Positions 48,636 through 57,871 of a DNA stretch of 64,000 nt are shown here, one piece after another; the stretch's first letter is position 1, and the number at the start of each line of letters is the position of its first letter. Both the position numbers and the translations under genes were made by a program. Below the pieces are notes generated by a model, which saw only the letters and a program-made list of their open reading frames with translations, searched no databases and was not told the DNA's origin. The DNA is from Melaminivora jejuensis (GTDB lineage Bacteria; Pseudomonadota; Gammaproteobacteria; Burkholderiales; Burkholderiaceae_C). The DNA lies in assembly GCF_017811175.1 (NCBI RefSeq), contig NZ_JACWIJ010000002.1, positions 1,240,001 to 1,304,000 of the forward strand, written 5' to 3'.

Positions 48636-50525
48636 TCAGTACTGCGGCGCCCACTTCAGGCCGACATAGAAGCTGCGCCCCGGCGTGGCGTAGGTGCGCG
48701 CGACTTCGTAGTGCTTGTCCGTCAGGTTGTCCAGGCGGGCGACGATCTGCCAGTCGCGCGCCACGCGGGTGCTGGCGTGCAGGTTCAGCAGGGTGTAGCC
48801 GCCCAGCACGTTCTTGTTGGCAGCATCGTCGAAGCGCCGGCCCGACAGCTGCGCCTCGCCGCCCACCGTCCAGTGGGCGATCCGGGTCTCGGCGCCCAGG
48901 GCGGCGTGGCGCTTGGCACGGCGCTGCAGCTGCTTGCCAGTGTCCAGGTTCTTGGGGTTCTGCAAATCGATGGAGCCGTGCAGGCGCACGCCGGCCAACT
49001 GGTGCGAGCCGGCCAGGGTCAGGCCCTGGTAGCGTGCCTTGCCGATGCTGTCGTAGCAGCCCGGGTAGGGGCCGCTGCCACCCGGGCAAGGGCCGGGGCC
49101 GCTGACGAAGGTGATCAGGTTACTGACGTTGTTGCGGTACACGGTGGCCGAGAAGCTGCTGGCACCCTGGAGCCATTTCAGGCCCAGCTCGACGTTGCGT
49201 GCCGTCTCGGGGGTCAGGCTGGCGTCGCCGTACATGCTGAAGCGCTGGTACAGCGTGGGCGCGCGAAAGGCCGTGCCCATCGATGCAGTGGCGCGCCAGT
49301 TGGGGGCGAATTCGTAGCCATAGGCGGCGCTGCCGGTGCTCTTGCCGCCGAACTCGCTGTCGCGGTCGTGGCGGGCGTTGAGCTGCAGCGTGTGCGCCCC
49401 GGCGCGCAGGCCCCAGCCCAGGGCCAGGGCATTTTGCGAGCGGTCGCGGTCGATAGGGGCGTTGTCCAGGTGGTCTTCGCGCCGCTCCAGCGCTGCGGTG
49501 AACTGGTGCTCGCCCAGGCGCCACTCGTTGTGCAGCAGGTAGCCGCGCAACTGGGTGTTGGTCAGGTAGGGCGAGGGCCGGGTCTCGTAGCGATCCCGGG
49601 ATTCGGTCACGGACAGGCGGGTCTTGTAACCCTCGCTCCATTGCGCCTGCCAGTGCGCGCCCAGCGTCTGGATACGGTGCAGGCTGCGGTCATCTTCCTG
49701 GCTGGTGTCGTAGCCGCTGTTGGACTCGTTGTGCAGCAGCGTGCCTTCCAGGCGGTGCGCGGCGTTGATCTGCCAGCCCAGCCGGCCATTGACGGCGCTT
49801 TGGTGGTAGCCGTCGCGGTCAGGGTTGCTCTTGGCGTCGGTCTTGGCGCTGAAGCCCCGGCTGCCCTCGCGCGTCAGGCCCAGGGCATAGTCCAGCGTGC
49901 CGCTGGCGCCGCTTACGCCGGCCTCGGTGCGCCAGGTACGGTACGTGCCCAGGCCAATGCCCACGTAGGGCGCCACGCCGGCCTCGCCCTTCTTGGTGAA
50001 GATCTGGATCACCCCAGCCACGGCGTCCGAGCCATAGATGGCCGCTGCCGGCCCGCGCAGCACCTCAATGCGGTCGATCAGCGACAGCGGCAGGGCCTCC
50101 CAGGTCGCGCCGCCGCTGCCGGCCTGCGAGTCAACCCGCACACCATCGACATAGACGGCGGTGAAGCGCGTCTCCGCACCGCGCAGGAACAGGCTGGTGA
50201 CCGTGCCGGGGCCGCCGTTGCGCGACAGCTCGATGCCGGGCAGGCGCGCCAGCACATCGGCCAGCGCCGCAGCGCCGCTGCTCTCTATGGTCTGGCGATC
50301 GACGATGGTCACATCGGCCAGCACATCGGTCAGCGGCTGGGCCACCCGATTGGCCGTGACCACGATTTCGTTCATCGTTGGCGCGTGCAGGTTCTGCGCC
50401 AGCAGCGTGGCGTCCTGCGCCTGGGCGGCGCACAGGTTCAAAGATGCCAGGGCCAAAGCGCTCAGACGCAGGGGCGCGCCGGCGCCAATGGCAGCCAGAC
50501 GGGCGCTAGACAGGGTAATCGACAT
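48636..50525 (-). CDS. btuB: TonB-dependent vitamin B12 receptor BtuB
   Basis: The 629-residue outer membrane receptor has a signal peptide and a TonB box region (NEIVVTANRVAQPL). The plug domain reads LADVLARLPGIELSRNGGPGTVTSLFLRG and VRVDSQAGSGG, and RIEVLRGPAAAIYGSDAVAGVI is standard. The barrel ends YVGLKWAPQY. The barrel stretch with DAKSNPDRDGYHQSAV may form the calcium-binding region. The ATG at 50525 is chosen because everything upstream is the cobalamin riboswitch. First gene of a six-gene operon for corrinoid uptake and processing. Confidence 0.93.
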   Translation of the reverse strand: MSITLSSARLAAIGAGAPLRLSALALASLNLCAAQAQDATLLAQNLHAPTMNEIVVTANRVAQPLTDVLADVTIVDRQTIESSGAAALADVLARLPGIELSRNGGPGTVTSLFLRGAETRFTAVYVDGVRVDSQAGSGGATWEALPLSLIDRIEVLRGPAAAIYGSDAVAGVIQIFTKKGEAGVAPYVGIGLGTYRTWRTEAGVSGASGTLDYALGLTREGSRGFSAKTDAKSNPDRDGYHQSAVNGRLGWQINAAHRLEGTLLHNESNSGYDTSQEDDRSLHRIQTLGAHWQAQWSEGYKTRLSVTESRDRYETRPSPYLTNTQLRGYLLHNEWRLGEHQFTAALERREDHLDNAPIDRDRSQNALALGWGLRAGAHTLQLNARHDRDSEFGGKSTGSAAYGYEFAPNWRATASMGTAFRAPTLYQRFSMYGDASLTPETARNVELGLKWLQGASSFSATVYRNNVSNLITFVSGPGPCPGGSGPYPGCYDSIGKARYQGLTLAGSHQLAGVRLHGSIDLQNPKNLDTGKQLQRRAKRHAALGAETRIAHWTVGGEAQLSGRRFDDAANKNVLGGYTLLNLHASTRVARDWQIVARLDNLTDKHYEVARTYATPGRSFYVGLKWAPQY

Positions 50526-50589
50526 GGAAGGACAAAAGAAGCAACAAACCCGTGCCAGCTTCCCCGCCAGCAGTGGGTGACATGGCTGC

Positions 50590-50800
50590 GCCTGCCCAGC
50601 GGGCACGGCGCAGCCTCCTTGTTGGCCGGTATCCGGGCTGGCGACACGCCTTCCAGGCGCCTTCCCAGGCGCTTGTTCAAGGCGCCCAGTGGCTTCGTGC
50701 GTGAAAGGGGAGCCGGCGTGCGGCTCGTTCGCTGACCGTTGCGGGGGCAGCGCAGGCCCGGGACATGTTTCTTCGCGCTGAAGAGCCCCTCCCTGCTTCC
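50590..50800 (-). ncRNA. cobalamin riboswitch in the btuB leader
   Basis: On the minus strand the leader contains GCTGCCCCCGCAACGGTCAG, then GAAGCCACTGG, CTGGGAAGGCG and the B12 box AGCCCGGATACCGGCC (about 50623-50639), in the order and spacing of AdoCbl riboswitches. The B12 box lies about 100 bp upstream of the btuB ATG, so B12 should repress the whole operon. Boundaries are approximate. Confidence 0.92.
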
Positions 50801-50883
50801 CGTTGAACTGCGGCATGTGAACCATGCAGCGAGCACCAACGGGGCGATTTTATGTGCAGGTGCAGCATCGCCCCGGCACTATC

Positions 50884-50889
50884 TACAAT
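50884..50889 (+). promoter_or_regulatory. -10 element upstream of zapB
   Basis: TACAAT lies 9 bp before the zapB ATG, with no clear -35. An inverted repeat GGGGCGAT ... ATCGCCCC (about 50841-50875) overlaps the -35 area and might modulate it. A TSS near the ATG implies a very short leader. Confidence 0.5.
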
Positions 50890-50898
50890 CGCACCCCT

Positions 50899-51126
50899 AT
50901 GCCAGCCCCCTCTCCGATTGACCAGCTTGCCGAACGCGTGGAGCGGCTGCTGCAGCAGCACGAGCAGATCAAGCACGCCAATACCCTGCTGACGCAGGAG
51001 GTCTTGGCGCTCGCCCAGGAGCGCGATTCCCTCAAATCCCGGCTCCAGGCTGCCCGTGCGCGTGTCGATGCGCTGCTCGACCGCCTGCCGGCCAACCAGC
51101 CAGCCATGGACGACGACACCCCATGA
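50899..51126 (+). CDS. ZapB-like / TIGR02449 family cell division coiled-coil protein
   Basis: The 75-residue protein is almost entirely coiled coil (LAERVERLLQQHEQIKHANT ... LTQEVLALAQERDSLKSRLQ), with no other domain. This fits the short TIGR02449/DUF904 proteins encoded before zapA in betaproteobacteria, thought to act with FtsZ-associated proteins at the division ring. The ATG at 50899 follows the -10 element closely. Its stop overlaps the zapA start (ATGA), showing coupling. Confidence 0.82.
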   Translation: MPAPSPIDQLAERVERLLQQHEQIKHANTLLTQEVLALAQERDSLKSRLQAARARVDALLDRLPANQPAMDDDTP

Positions 51127-51494
51127 AACAGATCGAAGTTCAGATACTGCAGCAGAGCTATCTGCTGGCCTGCGCCGAGGGGCAGGAAGCGCGTCTGCTG
51201 GAAGCAGTGGAGCGCGTGGATACGGCCATGACACGCATCCGCGACACGGGCAAGGTGCGCGCCCGCGAGCGCATCGCCGTGCTGGTGGCCTTGAATCTGG
51301 CCTTCGAGATCGCCGACCGCGATGTGGTGGCCGCAGTGACCGCCCAGGCCCGTGCCGAGTACGAGGGCGCCTCCGCCGAGGTGCAGCCCACTGCCGACAC
51401 ATACGCCGACGACGCATACGCCAACGAGCGCCTGGGCCAGCTCATCGAGCGACTGGATGAAGCTCTGGACGAACAGATGCCAGCAGCTTTGTAA
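51123..51494 (+). CDS. zapA: cell division protein ZapA
   Basis: The 123-residue protein bundles FtsZ protofilaments at mid-cell. The N-terminal ZapA domain (IEVQILQQSYLLACAEGQEARLLEAVERVD) and the helix with RERIAVLVALNLAFEI are characteristic; a coiled-coil region follows. An acidic, Ala-rich insertion (AEYEGASAEVQPTADTYADD) precedes the last helix. Translation is coupled to the preceding zapB-like gene. 6S RNA follows, the usual arrangement in this class. Confidence 0.92.
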   Translation: MKQIEVQILQQSYLLACAEGQEARLLEAVERVDTAMTRIRDTGKVRARERIAVLVALNLAFEIADRDVVAAVTAQARAEYEGASAEVQPTADTYADDAYANERLGQLIERLDEALDEQMPAAL

Positions 51495-51542
51495 ACATTG
51501 GCCAGCACAGCGCCCAAAGGGCACAGGCGGGCTTACAATGGA

Positions 51543-51720
51543 CTCGTCTGCGGTGCTGCCGGGCTTTATAGTTCCTTGAACCAATGCTCATATGAGCCCG
51601 GGCTTGGTACATCGCCTGGCAGGCGTGATCATCTCGCGTCAGATGAACCCAATGCCACGCTGCCCTTGCCCCCCTGAACCCTCGGTTCAGGATGACGGCT
51701 CGGTGGCACTTGCAGACACC
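51543..51720 (+). ncRNA. ssrS: 6S RNA
   Basis: Directly after zapA, a TACAAT -10 (51533-51538) precedes a transcript whose ends pair: GTCTGCGGTGCTGCCGGGC (from 51546) against GCTCGGTGGCACTTGCAGAC (to 51717). The 5' part has ATAGTTCCTTGAACC and the 3' part CCTGAACCCTCGGTTCAGG, typical of betaproteobacterial 6S RNA, which binds the housekeeping RNA polymerase. Its 3' end overlaps the convergent GGDEF/EAL gene by about 30 bp. Confidence 0.82.
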
Positions 51721-54175
51721 TCTTGCCGAGCCTGGCCGGCCCGCCCCACCAGAGTTCGCAATTGCGGCACCGGCAGCGCCGGCGCACACAGATACCCCTG
51801 ATAGAAGTCGCAGCCCATGGCTTGCAGCGCATCGCGCTGGGCTGCTGTCTCGACGCCTTCAGCCACCGTGGCAATGCCCAGGGCGCGCCCCATGCTGACG
51901 ATGGCCTGCACAATGGCCTGGTCACGCTCATGCAGCGGCAAGCCATCGACAAACGACTTGTCTATCTTCAGGCGGTGGATGGACAGCTTCTTGAGATACG
52001 CCAGGCTGGAGTAGCCGGTACCGAAATCATCGATGGAAAGCCCTATGCCCAACTGGGCCAGCGTTCCCAGGAGCTGCTCCATCTCCTGCGCATCCTGCAG
52101 CAGCACGCTTTCCGTCAACTCCAACTCCAACATAGCGGCAGGCAGGCCATGCTGGGCCAGCAAGCCGGAAATCCGCTCGACCAGACCGGGCTGGCGGAAC
52201 TCCAGGGCCGAGACGTTGACGGAAACCACCATGGGCGTCCCGCTGACATGCCAGTGCGCAGCCTCCTTGATCGCCTGCTCCATCACCCAGGCGCCCAGGG
52301 TGACGATATAGCCACTTTCTTCTGCCAGTGGGATGAAAACTGCTGGTGGTACCGACCCCAATTCCGGATCTCGCCAGCGCAGCAGCGCTTCCATGCCTAC
52401 GATGCGCCCGGTAGCGAATTCGACCTGGGGCTGATAGTGAACCTCCATGTGCCCCAGGCCGAGAGCCAGACGCATGGCGTGCTCCATCTTCATGCGCGGC
52501 AACAGATCGGCACTCATCTGGGGGCGGTAGAAGCTGTAGTGGCCCCGGCCCCGCTCCTTGACCCGGTACATGGCTGAGTCGGCGTGTTTGATCAGATCAT
52601 CCAGCGTCAGCCCATCATGAGGGTACAGGGCTATTCCCATGCTGCCCTGGATGGAAAAATTCATTCCCTCCAGAGTAAAAGGATGCGCCATTTCATCAAG
52701 CATCCGGCGGGCCACCGCTTCAGCCACCTTCCGATCTGCGTCGTGCAGATAGACCACGAATTCATCGCCCCCCAGCCGGCACAGCATGTCCGACTGGCGC
52801 AGGCAATCCTGCAGACGCTGCGCCACCATCTTGAGCACCTGGTCGCCGAACGGGTGGCCCAGGGAATCATTGACGATCTTGAAGCGATCCAGATCCAGGA
52901 ACAGCACCGCGAACTCGGCGCTGCGACTGCGGGCGCCTTCGATGACCGAGCCAACCCACTGCGTCAACTGCAGCCGGTTGGGCAGCCCTGTCAGGGGTCA
53001 GTGAATGCCAGCTCTTCAATGCGTCTTTGCGCCGCATGGTGCGTCGTCAGGTCACGCATGAAGCCTATGCTCTGGCTGACGTTGCCCCGCTCATCGCGCA
53101 GCGCCACCCATGACAGGGCAATGGGAATGGCCGAATCTGAGGCACCCGGGCGAAGCGTGACATCGCCCACCCAGAATCCCTGCAAGTCCCAGGCTTGCTC
53201 CACCTGGCGCAGAAAGGAAGCTGCCGGCCTGTCCAAATCGATCATGGCGGTGACCGGTCGGCTGAGCAATTCCAGCTGCCGGGCCCCCAGCAACTCGCAG
53301 CCACTGGGGTTGATGCGCACCAACATGCCCCGGGTGTCTGCAATAAAAATGGCGTCCAGGCTGGATTCGAATACCTGGGCTGCCAGCTGGAGATTGGCCT
53401 GGGCCTGGATTTGCCCGGAAATGTCGCGATAAACATGGATCCGGCCAGCCGGCTTGCCGTGAATCAGCTGCGGCACAGAGCGCAGCTCCACCACAGAACT
53501 GTCACGCAGGCGAAACACATGCGTGGCTTCAAGCAGCGGCTCGCGCCGCAGTGTGGCCAGGCTTTGCCTGTATGCAGCCACATCCTCAACCTGGGCCTGC
53601 ATGTGGGCGTGGATGGCGTCGTCATCACGCCGCCTCAGCAGTGCGTCGGGCAGTTTCCAGATCTGCACCAGACGATGGTTGAACGCTCGGATACGCCCCT
53701 GCAGGTCGCACGACAGGATGCCATCTGCAGCGCAATCCAGAGTGGCGCGCAGTTGGGACAGCAGACCCTCCAGCTCCCGCGTGGAGTTTTCGCTTTCGGA
53801 GCAGTCCTGCATGTACATGGCAAGCAGGCTCGCGCCCTGTGTACTGGATGCATCCTGCACAGGAGGAACAGCCTGAATCCAGCGCTCAACGGGGATTTGC
53901 TCACCACGCTGCGGGTTCCAGATACTGGTGCATGAATGGATGCCGGCAGCGATTTCCGTTGCCGATTGCTCCCAAAACAGCAGATCCTGCGGAGCAGAAG
54001 CAAGCTGATGCACAGAGCGGCCCACCATTTCTGCGACAGGCCTGCCCAACAGCTCGCCCGCCGCCCGGTTGGCATAGATCACTTCCAACGTCGCCGCATC
54101 AATCAGCCACATCGCCTGTGGCCAGGCGTCAGCGATGCTGTGCCAAGTGCCGACGGGCAGAAGGGGAAAATTCAT
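51687..54175 (-). CDS. PAS-GGDEF-EAL cyclic-di-GMP signalling protein (one-base break in the middle)
   Basis: Two or three PAS segments (WHSIADAWPQAMWLIDAATL; LQVFESSLDAIFIADTRGM region) precede a GGDEF domain with an intact LGGDEFVVY motif. An EAL domain follows with EALLRW, NVSALEFRQ, ELTES, DDFGTGYSS, KIDKSFV and EGVET all present, consistent with active phosphodiesterase. The frame breaks at the PAS-GGDEF junction: one extra base in the four-base run at 52994-52997 (plus strand) joins FTDP to LTGLPNRLQL, the standard GGDEF entry, for 829 residues. Its ATG overlaps the stop of the upstream HD-GYP gene. Confidence 0.9.
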
Positions 54176-55443
54176 GGATTTGCGTCCCGCTCAGACTTTG
54201 CCGCTGCGCGCTCGAAATAGTAATGAGTGCGAGAACCCGGCTGCAACTGAGCCAGAACGTCGAACGGCACCTGCACTGGACGCAGACTGCGCCGTATGCC
54301 CAGGCCTGGGCTGTGAAGCAGCTCGATCGTGTGAATACCAGCGCCCGGCATGTCCGTGGCGTGTATCCTGACCACCGGCTTCAAGGGATGGGCGGGATCG
54401 ACCTTGACCACCAGGCCATAGCGCCCGTCCAGCAGCTGGATCAGGCAGCCAGGGGGATAGACGCCCATCATGCGAATGAAGGTGGTAAGAATGCCTGGGT
54501 CGAAACGATTGTTCTGCCGTGCATAAAGCTCGGACACCGCCTCATGGGGCGTCAGAGGCTGGTTTCCAAAGAGTGGGTTGCACAACCGCTCATAGGTATT
54601 GACCAGAGCGAGAATCTGCCCGCTGCGTCCAATCTCATCACCCATCAATTCCAGAGGGTGACCGCTGCCATCGGCAGCCTCGTGGTGCTGGGCAATGGAG
54701 ATGAGCACATCGCTGGACAAGCCCATCTGCTGCCCCAGCGCGACCGATTCACCCACATGGGCGCGGTAGCGTTGCAACTCGACGGCGCTCAAAGGGGCGC
54801 CAGGCTCAGCGATGTGCATCGGCATGGTGATCTTGCCGACATCGTGCAGCAGCGCCGCCAAACCCAACTCCTGCAGCACCGAGCCATGCATTCCCAGCGC
54901 GCGCCCCAACAGCAACGCCAACACCAGGACATTGACTGCATGGGCCGCGGAACCTTCGACGTGACTGCCGGACAGTAGGCAGATGACGTGGCACTCCGCC
55001 TCGGCCAGCTCGTCGATGCAGGCGTTGACCAGGCCTTCGGCAGCCTGTCGAGCCCGGGCCGGTTGACGTACCACCTGGATCGTCACCTGTTCGTATGCTG
55101 CTGATGCCAGCTGGTATTTGACTTCAAAGGCGGGCAGACCTGCCGCGTCATTGCCAGCAGCAGCATCCTGGCCGGATTCGGCAAGACTTGACTGCCCACA
55201 GGAAAGGGCGTCGCCACCATCGGCAACCTCTCCCGAAGACTGCAACTCTTCCTCGTGGAGGGAGCTTCTGGCCGGCAGGTAATGCAGCGTTACCAAACCC
55301 AGCTCACGCAGAAGGTCGATCTGCTCGACCGAGGTGATACGGAAACTGCCAGTCGGGAAGGGATGTTGCAGCCAGCCCAAGGGCAGCTGGATGAACATGC
55401 CTATCCGCAGCTCGTCAACCTTGATCGGGATAGAAGAATTCAC
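54172..55443 (-). CDS. HD-GYP domain c-di-GMP phosphodiesterase-like protein
   Basis: The N-terminal DUF3391 domain (IPIKVDELRIGMFIQLPLGW) is followed by an HD-GYP domain with LLHDVGKITMP, HVGESVALGQ and HHEAADGSGHP, where the usual GYP is GHP. The HD pair and downstream His are present, so catalysis is possible but not assured. Start is uncertain: a GTG at 55443 (VNSSIPIKV) matches related proteins, while a TTG at 55476 would add eleven residues. The gene overlaps the next c-di-GMP gene by ATGA, so the two enzymes are made from one mRNA. Confidence 0.85.
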   Translation of the reverse strand: MNSSIPIKVDELRIGMFIQLPLGWLQHPFPTGSFRITSVEQIDLLRELGLVTLHYLPARSSLHEEELQSSGEVADGGDALSCGQSSLAESGQDAAAGNDAAGLPAFEVKYQLASAAYEQVTIQVVRQPARARQAAEGLVNACIDELAEAECHVICLLSGSHVEGSAAHAVNVLVLALLLGRALGMHGSVLQELGLAALLHDVGKITMPMHIAEPGAPLSAVELQRYRAHVGESVALGQQMGLSSDVLISIAQHHEAADGSGHPLELMGDEIGRSGQILALVNTYERLCNPLFGNQPLTPHEAVSELYARQNNRFDPGILTTFIRMMGVYPPGCLIQLLDGRYGLVVKVDPAHPLKPVVRIHATDMPGAGIHTIELLHSPGLGIRRSLRPVQVPFDVLAQLQPGSRTHYYFERAAAKSERDANP

Positions 55444-55569
55444 AGGAGCAGGAAAAGGGTTGGGCCATGCAAGCAAAAAATCGATCGCGCCTGATTATCA
55501 CCATGCTTGCCACCACGCCAGAGCTTGTGCGCAGGCCAGCGTTGACTATCTGCAGGAAGTCAAGCCATT

Positions 55570-56319
55570 TCAAACAACACACCAGGGAGCCGGCTGCCCG
55601 TGGACGAGGTTCATCCACAGCGCCCAGCCGCCCAGCACGCACAGCACCAGCCCTGCCAGGCGTGCGCCCCATTCCTGGGCATTTCCGGGCAGCCCGGAGC
55701 GCAGCCGCAGCCAGACCCACGGGCCAGCCACCAGCCATAGCCCGCTTCCCAGGCCGAACAGCACCATGCACAGCGCACCGGCGAGCAGGCCGCCGCTCAA
55801 GGCTGCTGTCATCAAGGCCGTGTACAGCAGGCCGCAGGGCAGCAAGGCCCAGGCCATCCCGGCAAGCAGCAGACCTCCAGGCCGCGCAACCACAGGCTGG
55901 GTAACACGCCACAGGCGTCTTCCAGCTGCCTCGATCCAGGCCGGCTGGCGTGCCTGAGCCAACATGGCCAAGCCCCAACCCATGACGGCCACATGGGTCA
56001 GTGTCCATAGAGGGCGTAGCGCCATGCTGTGCCCACTCAACCAGGCCAGCCTGTCCATGGCGTAGGCAGCAAGCGCCCCAGCCATGCCGTAGCCGATCAG
56101 GCGCCCTACATGAAAGATGACAGTACGGCGCAGCACCACACCTGCCAAGGCTGCCGAACCGTGCGGTTGCCATTGCACTGCCTGCTCGCCGGGAGCCAGC
56201 CCGGCCTTTCGCTGCCCGGCTCCGGTCAATGCTCCGCAGGGAGCGGCGCACATCGTCAGGCAATGCGTGCCGCCGGCCAGTCCCATGAAAAATACCGTGG
56301 ATGCCAACGCCCAGAACAT
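55570..56319 (-). CDS. sulfite exporter TauE/SafE family (cytochrome-biogenesis-like) membrane protein
   Basis: The 249-residue polytopic protein has six or seven transmembrane helices. The first contains GGTHCLTMCAAPCG, the Cys-containing signature of the TauE/SafE subfamily often encoded next to cytochrome oxidase assembly genes. A second signature, ALLPCGLLYTALM, lies near residue 165. It is three bases after hemN and so co-expressed with it. A role in copper or redox supply to heme-copper oxidases is possible, from context only. Confidence 0.83.
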   Translation of the reverse strand: MFWALASTVFFMGLAGGTHCLTMCAAPCGALTGAGQRKAGLAPGEQAVQWQPHGSAALAGVVLRRTVIFHVGRLIGYGMAGALAAYAMDRLAWLSGHSMALRPLWTLTHVAVMGWGLAMLAQARQPAWIEAAGRRLWRVTQPVVARPGGLLLAGMAWALLPCGLLYTALMTAALSGGLLAGALCMVLFGLGSGLWLVAGPWVWLRLRSGLPGNAQEWGARLAGLVLCVLGGWALWMNLVHGQPAPWCVV

Positions 56320-56322
56320 GGA

Positions 56323-57705
56323 TCAGATGATTCGCGAAAACCGGGCGCGGTTCAGATTGGCTTGCAGGTATCTGTCGAACACCATGGCCACGGCACGCAC
56401 GAAGTACCAGCCCATCGGCGTGACCGTGACACCCTCGTCATTGAGGGTCACCAGGCCCTGCTCGGCCATACCCTGCAGCTGCTGCAGTTCGGAATCGAAG
56501 TAGCTGCGGAAATCGATCAGCCAGGATTGCTCCAGCGGCTCGAACAGCAGCTTGCCCTGGCACATCAGCGCCATGATGGCCGCGCGGCGTACCAGATCAT
56601 CACGGCTGAGCGCCAAGCCCCGGGCGATGGGCAGATGTCCCCGGTTGATGGCATCGTAATATTCATCCAGCGTCTTGACGTTCTGGCTGTAGGTCGCGCC
56701 CACCCGGCCAATGGCCGAGACACCCAGAGCAATGAGATCGCAATCGGGCTGTGTGCTGTAGCCCTGGAAATTGCGATGCAGCCGCCCCTGCCGCTTGGCG
56801 ACAGCCAGCGCATCCTCGGGAAGTGCAAAGTGATCCATACCTATATAGGTATAGCCGACCTCATTGAAGATATCCAGCCCCAGCGCCAGCATGGTCAGCT
56901 TAGCCGAAGCCATGGGCAACTCGGCCGTCACGATGCGGCGCTGTGGCTTGAAGCGCTCTGGCAGATGGGCATAGGCATACATGGCGATCCGGTCGGGACG
57001 CAACTGCGCCACCTGCCTGAGTGTGCGCTCAAAGGACTCCGGCGTCTGCCGGGGCAGGCCGTAGATCAAGTCCACGTTGATGGATTCGAAGCCCAGGCGA
57101 CGCGCACTCTCCACCAGCGCGAACACTTTTTCCGCCGGCTGGATGCGATGCACGGCCTTTTGCACTTCGGGATCGAAATCCTGCACCCCGAAGCTCAGGC
57201 GGTTAAAGCCCAACTCAGCCAGCAGGGCCAGACGCTGCTCGTCCACGGTGCGCGGATCGACCTCGATGGAGTATTCCCCGCCAGGCACCAGCGTGAAGCT
57301 GCGCTTGATCATGGACATTAATTCGCGCAGACCATCGTCGGACAGGAAGGTCGGCGTGCCGCCACCCAGGTGCAACTGGCTAATCTGCTGCCCGACACCG
57401 CAATGCGCGGTGTGCAGATCGATCTCGCGACTGAGGTAGCGCAGGTAGACGTCGGCGCGCTCCGGATGGCGTGTGATGATCTTGTTGCACGCGCAGTAGT
57501 AGCACAGCGACTCGCAGAACGGAATGTGTACGTACAGGGAGAGCGGCAGAGCCTTGCCTACCGAGCCGACCCGGCGCTGCTGCAGCGCAATGACGTACTC
57601 ATCCTCGCCGAACGCCTCGACGAACCGGTCAGCCGTCGGATAGGAGGTGTAGCGGGGGCCGGAGACGTCAAAGCGGCGCAGCAGCTCGGGGGTGACAACA
57701 GTCAT
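56323..57705 (-). CDS. hemN: oxygen-independent coproporphyrinogen III oxidase
   Basis: The 460-residue radical-SAM enzyme decarboxylates coproporphyrinogen III in anaerobic heme synthesis. The 4Fe-4S motif is C-x3-C-x2-C in FCESLCYYCAC near residue 64. The YSIEVDPRT, GVQDFDPEVQKAVHR, and LIYGLPRQT motifs follow, and the C-terminal HemN domain is present. A perfect FNR box lies 54 bp upstream of its ATG, so induction at low oxygen by the divergent Fnr protein is likely. Confidence 0.95.
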   Translation of the reverse strand: MTVVTPELLRRFDVSGPRYTSYPTADRFVEAFGEDEYVIALQQRRVGSVGKALPLSLYVHIPFCESLCYYCACNKIITRHPERADVYLRYLSREIDLHTAHCGVGQQISQLHLGGGTPTFLSDDGLRELMSMIKRSFTLVPGGEYSIEVDPRTVDEQRLALLAELGFNRLSFGVQDFDPEVQKAVHRIQPAEKVFALVESARRLGFESINVDLIYGLPRQTPESFERTLRQVAQLRPDRIAMYAYAHLPERFKPQRRIVTAELPMASAKLTMLALGLDIFNEVGYTYIGMDHFALPEDALAVAKRQGRLHRNFQGYSTQPDCDLIALGVSAIGRVGATYSQNVKTLDEYYDAINRGHLPIARGLALSRDDLVRRAAIMALMCQGKLLFEPLEQSWLIDFRSYFDSELQQLQGMAEQGLVTLNDEGVTVTPMGWYFVRAVAMVFDRYLQANLNRARFSRII

Positions 57706-57758
57706 GATGAGAATTCCTTGCGTAATTTGTCACTGTGCCCCAGGGGTACCCTATGGTC

Positions 57759-57772
57759 TTGATTATGATCAA
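57759..57772. promoter_or_regulatory. FNR box between hemN and fnr
   Basis: TTGAT-TATG-ATCAA is a perfect FNR consensus palindrome. It lies 54 bp before hemN and 100 bp before fnr, in range to activate hemN and possibly to regulate fnr itself. Confidence 0.9.
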
Positions 57773-57871
57773 GCCCACACCATGTCGGAAAAATGACAAT
57801 CCCGGGCTCCGACACTTATCCTGCCCGGGGTCAATGACGAGGCAGCGCACGTTCGGAGGTAAGCTCACGCC

